From: Caldisericaceae bacterium | GTDB lineage: Bacteria; Calditrichota; Calditrichia; Calditrichales; Calditrichaceae | DNA: 26,828 nt | Assembly (NCBI GenBank): GCA_021160885.1 | Contig: JAGHBR010000388.1 | Span: forward strand, 1 to 26,828 | Direction: 5' to 3' | Position numbers and translations under genes: made by a program | Shown here: one piece after another, positions 24,328 to 26,828 of the stretch | How positions within the stretch are numbered: the first letter of the stretch is position 1 | How the letters are laid out: each line of letters opens with the position of its first letter | The notes under the pieces: generated by a model | Seen by the model: the letters and a program-made list of their open reading frames with translations, nothing else | What the model was told of the DNA's origin: nothing | Database searches by the model: none

Positions 24328-25593
24328 TTGGAAGTGCTGGACCTATTACCAAAAGAACCATTCCACTGTATTTTATTGGATGTTCAAATGCCTGGCCAGA
24401 ATGGTATCTCATTGTTAAGCGAAATAAAAAAAGAATTCCCTGCCATTCCTATTATCATGATTTCAGGACGTAGCACACTGGCCATTGCAGTTAAAGCCAT
24501 TAAAGAGGGGGCTTTTGATTTTCTGGAAAAAGGCGCAGACCTGGATCGTTTATTGATTACCCTGAATAATGCGATCAGTCATTACAATTGGCAAAAAGAG
24601 CGTGATATGTTGATAAATGAGTTCTTAGACCAGTATCAGATGGTGGGGCAAAGTTCGGCTATGCGTAAGATTTTTAATCAAATTGATTTTGTGGCGCCGA
24701 CGAATAGTAAGGTATTAATCACCGGAGAAACAGGGGTTGGTAAAGAGTTAATTGCCAGAGCCATCCAGATAAAAAGTAAAAGGTCAACTAAACCTTTTAT
24801 TCGGATTAATTGTGCGGCCATTCCGGAAACGCTTATTGAGAGTACGTTTTTTGGCCACAAAAAAGGAAGTTTTACCGGAGCGATTAAAGATCAGGCCGGT
24901 AAATTTGAATTAGCCGATGGCGGTATGCTTTTTCTTGATGAAATAGGCGAATTGCCATTACAGGCTCAGGCCAAATTGTTAAATGTGTTGCAAGATGGCG
25001 AAATTGAAACAATTGGCGCTGTGGCAACTAAAAAGGTTGATGTGCGCATTATTGCTGCTACCAACAAAGATTTAAAAAAACTGGTAAGTGAAGGAAAATT
25101 CAGAGAAGATTTATTCCACCGTTTAAATGTATTTCATATTCATGTACCTCCATTACGTGAACGAGCTGAGGACATCCCCTTGCTGGTAGATAATTATTTA
25201 AAATACTATGCCAATGAATACAATAAACAAATTAGTGGAATTTCAGCAAGAGGATTAAATCTACTGATAGAATATGATTGACCCGGTAATGTTCGTACGT
25301 TATGCAATGTATTAAGCCGGGTTGTGATGTTTGCTCAAAGTCCCATGATTTCAGTTGAAGAGATCTTGCTGGCAATGGATGTCGATTACTATCAGGAAGC
25401 GCTGTACTCAGACCATCCTATGAGTCTGGCTGAATTCCTGGATTTTCAGGAGCGTTATTTTATTCGTCAAACATTGCAAAGATGCAATGGCAATAAGCAA
25501 CTGGCGGCACAAAAATTGAACATTGATAGAGCAACCCTTTGGCGTAAAATAAAAAAGCATAAATTAGATTTCGGCAAGGAAGATAGTCCTTAA
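24328..25593 (+). pseudogene. Sigma-54-dependent response regulator, broken (N-terminus lost, in-frame TGA)
   Basis: The frame encodes most of an NtrC-type regulator. It has a receiver domain with the phospho-acceptor Asp in ILLDVQMPG, an AAA+ domain with Walker A GETGVGKE, GSFTGA (a variant of the GAFTGA loop), Walker B MLFLDEIGE and the arginine-finger region FREDLFHRLN, and a C-terminal Fis-type helix-turn-helix (GNKQLAAQKLNIDRATLWRKI). Two defects are visible. The start is missing: the acidic residues that open a receiver (the VDDE stretch) cannot be found in any nearby frame, and homology fades out around 24280 just after the insertion sequence. Also TGA at 25279-25281 stands where YDWPGNVR needs Trp, a single-base change from TGG, and the frame then continues intact to 25593. 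Sequencing error is the alternative for the stop. Confidence 0.85.
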
Positions 25594-25694
25594 TCTCTTT
25601 TTATTACTCACACCAATAAGCAGCATTTATTCACTGTTTTTTAAATCCCCTATTTTAAGCTTTTACATTATTTTTACATACGGTATGTTTATTT

Positions 25695-25729
25695 TATGGT
25701 AAACTATGTTTTAAAATGTTTTTACCATA
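25695..25729. promoter_or_regulatory. Inverted repeat upstream of the flavoprotein gene
   Basis: TATGGTAAA (25695-25703) and TTTACCATA (25721-25729) form a perfect 9-bp inverted repeat with a 17-base spacer that itself contains TTTTAAAA. It ends 28 bp before the next start codon. A possible promoter (TTTACA at 25662-25667, TATGTT at 25684-25689) lies just upstream, so the repeat would sit at or after the transcription start, as expected for a repressor site. The regulator is unknown. Confidence 0.45.
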
Positions 25730-25757
25730 GATCTTATTATCGGAAAGGAAATATATT

Positions 25758-26828
25758 ATGTATGCGCAACATTTACCAGGCCTTACGATTGGACGTTTTA
25801 AATTGTCAACACCAATCATTCAGGGAGGAATGGGAGTAGGCATTTCCTTATCAGGGCTGGCTTCAGCCGTGGCCAATGAGGGAGGCGTAGGCGTCATTTC
25901 ATCAGTTGGTCTGGGACTTTTGTTTGAAAATGAAGGACAGAGCTACCGCAAGGCGAATATCCATTTCTTAAAAGAGGAAATTCGAAAAGCACGGGCTAAA
26001 ACCAACGGAGTAATAGGTTTAAACATTATGGTTGCCCTTTCGGATTTTGATTCCATGCTCCAAACAGCCATTGAAGAAGAAGTGGACATTGTATTCATGG
26101 GGGCCGGCTTACCACTACGGTTTCCTAAACAGTACACACCAGAAATGATTCGTTCTTTCAAAACCTATTTTGTGCCAATTGTTTCCTCGGCGCGGGCAGC
26201 TCAGCTTGTTTTTCAATACTGGCACAAAACGTTTGGGCGAATTCCAGAGGCTGTTGTTGTGGAAGGTCCCAAAGCAGGTGGCCATTTGGGGTTTAAAAAA
26301 GAACAAATTGATGATCCACAATTCCAGCTCGAGAAGTTAATTCCGCAAGTCGTTGCTACTGTGCAAAAATTTGAAGAACTTTATGATTGTGAAATTCCGG
26401 TTATTGCTGCAGGGGGAATTTTTAGTGGAGAAGATATTCTTAAGTTTTTAGAATTGGGCGCTAAAGGAGTACAAATGGCAACACGCTTTGTAGCAACACA
26501 TGAATGTGATGCTTCGGACGCTTTTAAAAATGCTTATGTTCAAAGCCAAAAAGAAGATATTGTAATCATCGAAAGTCCGGTTGGTTTACCCGGACGTGCC
26601 ATTCGTAACAGCTTTTTGCAAGAAGTAGAAGAGGGTCAACGGAAACCATTTAAATGTTCATGGAAGTGCTTAAAAACCTGTGATTTTAGAACGACTCCTT
26701 ATTGTATTGCAGATGCCCTGGCCAATGCGCAAATGGGCTTGCTGGAAAAAGGATTTACCTTTGCCGGATCAAATGCCTATAAAGTAGATAAAATTATTTC
26801 GGTTAAAGAATTATTTTTAACCCTGGAA
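25758..26828 (+). CDS. Nitronate monooxygenase/FabK-like FMN enzyme (3' partial)
   Basis: The frame is open from ATG 25758 (RBS GGAAAGGAA) to the right edge, giving 357 residues without a stop. It has the TIM-barrel FMN pattern of the 2-nitropropane dioxygenase/enoyl-ACP reductase II family: STPIIQGGMGVGIS (17-30), EGGVGVISSVG, VVEGPKAGGHLGF (168-179, with His176), VIAAGGIFSG (215-224) for phosphate binding, and GVQMATRF (237-244). Close to the C-terminus is a cysteine cluster, Cys300, Cys304, Cys308 and Cys316 (CX3CX3CX7C), not found in classical FabK or nitronate monooxygenases, which suggests a metal or iron-sulfur site. It could oxidise nitronates or reduce an enoyl group; the sequence does not decide. 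It has no visible link to the uronate operons. Confidence 0.85.
   Translation, partial: MYAQHLPGLTIGRFKLSTPIIQGGMGVGISLSGLASAVANEGGVGVISSVGLGLLFENEGQSYRKANIHFLKEEIRKARAKTNGVIGLNIMVALSDFDSMLQTAIEEEVDIVFMGAGLPLRFPKQYTPEMIRSFKTYFVPIVSSARAAQLVFQYWHKTFGRIPEAVVVEGPKAGGHLGFKKEQIDDPQFQLEKLIPQVVATVQKFEELYDCEIPVIAAGGIFSGEDILKFLELGAKGVQMATRFVATHECDASDAFKNAYVQSQKEDIVIIESPVGLPGRAIRNSFLQEVEEGQRKPFKCSWKCLKTCDFRTTPYCIADALANAQMGLLEKGFTFAGSNAYKVDKIISVKELFLTLE

Noticed and set aside
25279..25281. TGA as a selenocysteine or recoded Trp codon
   Set aside because: The position is an ordinary Trp in the family, nothing suggests selenocysteine chemistry, and other genes here use TGG for Trp; nonsense mutation or read error is simpler.

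Overview
The window looks like a chromosomal segment of a Gram-negative bacterium of the FCB kind, most likely Calditrichota (Caldithrix-like). This rests on two type IX secretion (T9SS) C-terminal sorting domains with the PNPFN signature, lipoprotein signals, moderate base composition (estimated by eye) and no SusC/SusD pair. The species assignment is an inference from memory and was not checked by any search.

Region 1 (1-11249, + strand) reads as one polyuronide-degradation operon. It encodes the tail of a T9SS cargo, a secreted beta-helix protein with a T9SS tail, a lipoprotein lyase of the alginate-lyase fold (PL38-like), a DUF4861 lipoprotein, a 1179-residue GH88-GH2 fusion, KduI, a second PL38-like lyase with an ordinary signal peptide, and KduD. 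Together they could cut a uronic-acid polymer by beta-elimination, release the unsaturated uronate and other sugars, and turn the unsaturated uronate into 2-keto-3-deoxygluconate (KDG).

Region 2 (11252-22752, - strand) is a convergent operon in the transcription order lacI, uxaC, dctP, dctQ, dctM, uxaE, uxuB, gnd, larA-like, kdgK. It encodes a LacI-family repressor, a TRAP importer and the enzymes for saturated uronates: UxaC isomerises them, UxaE links tagaturonate with fructuronate, and an SDR-type UxuB makes mannonate. KdgK phosphorylates KDG from both arms. The two operons meet tail to tail with 2 bp between stop codons. Mannonate dehydratase (UxuA), KDPG aldolase and gluconokinase are not in the window. 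The most interesting idea here is that the LarA-type nickel racemase homologue and an apparently NAD-type 6-phosphogluconate dehydrogenase form a mannonate to gluconate to ribulose-5-phosphate side route.

Region 3 (22753-26828) is unrelated. It holds a 352-bp intergenic stretch with a promoter and paired LacI-type operator candidates for the lacI operon, an intact IS5-family transposase whose ribosome-binding site lies in a hairpin, a sigma-54 response-regulator pseudogene (N-terminus lost, one in-frame TGA replacing a conserved Trp), and a nitronate-monooxygenase/FabK-like flavoprotein gene that runs off the right edge and carries a four-cysteine motif. No rRNA, tRNA or CRISPR array was seen.
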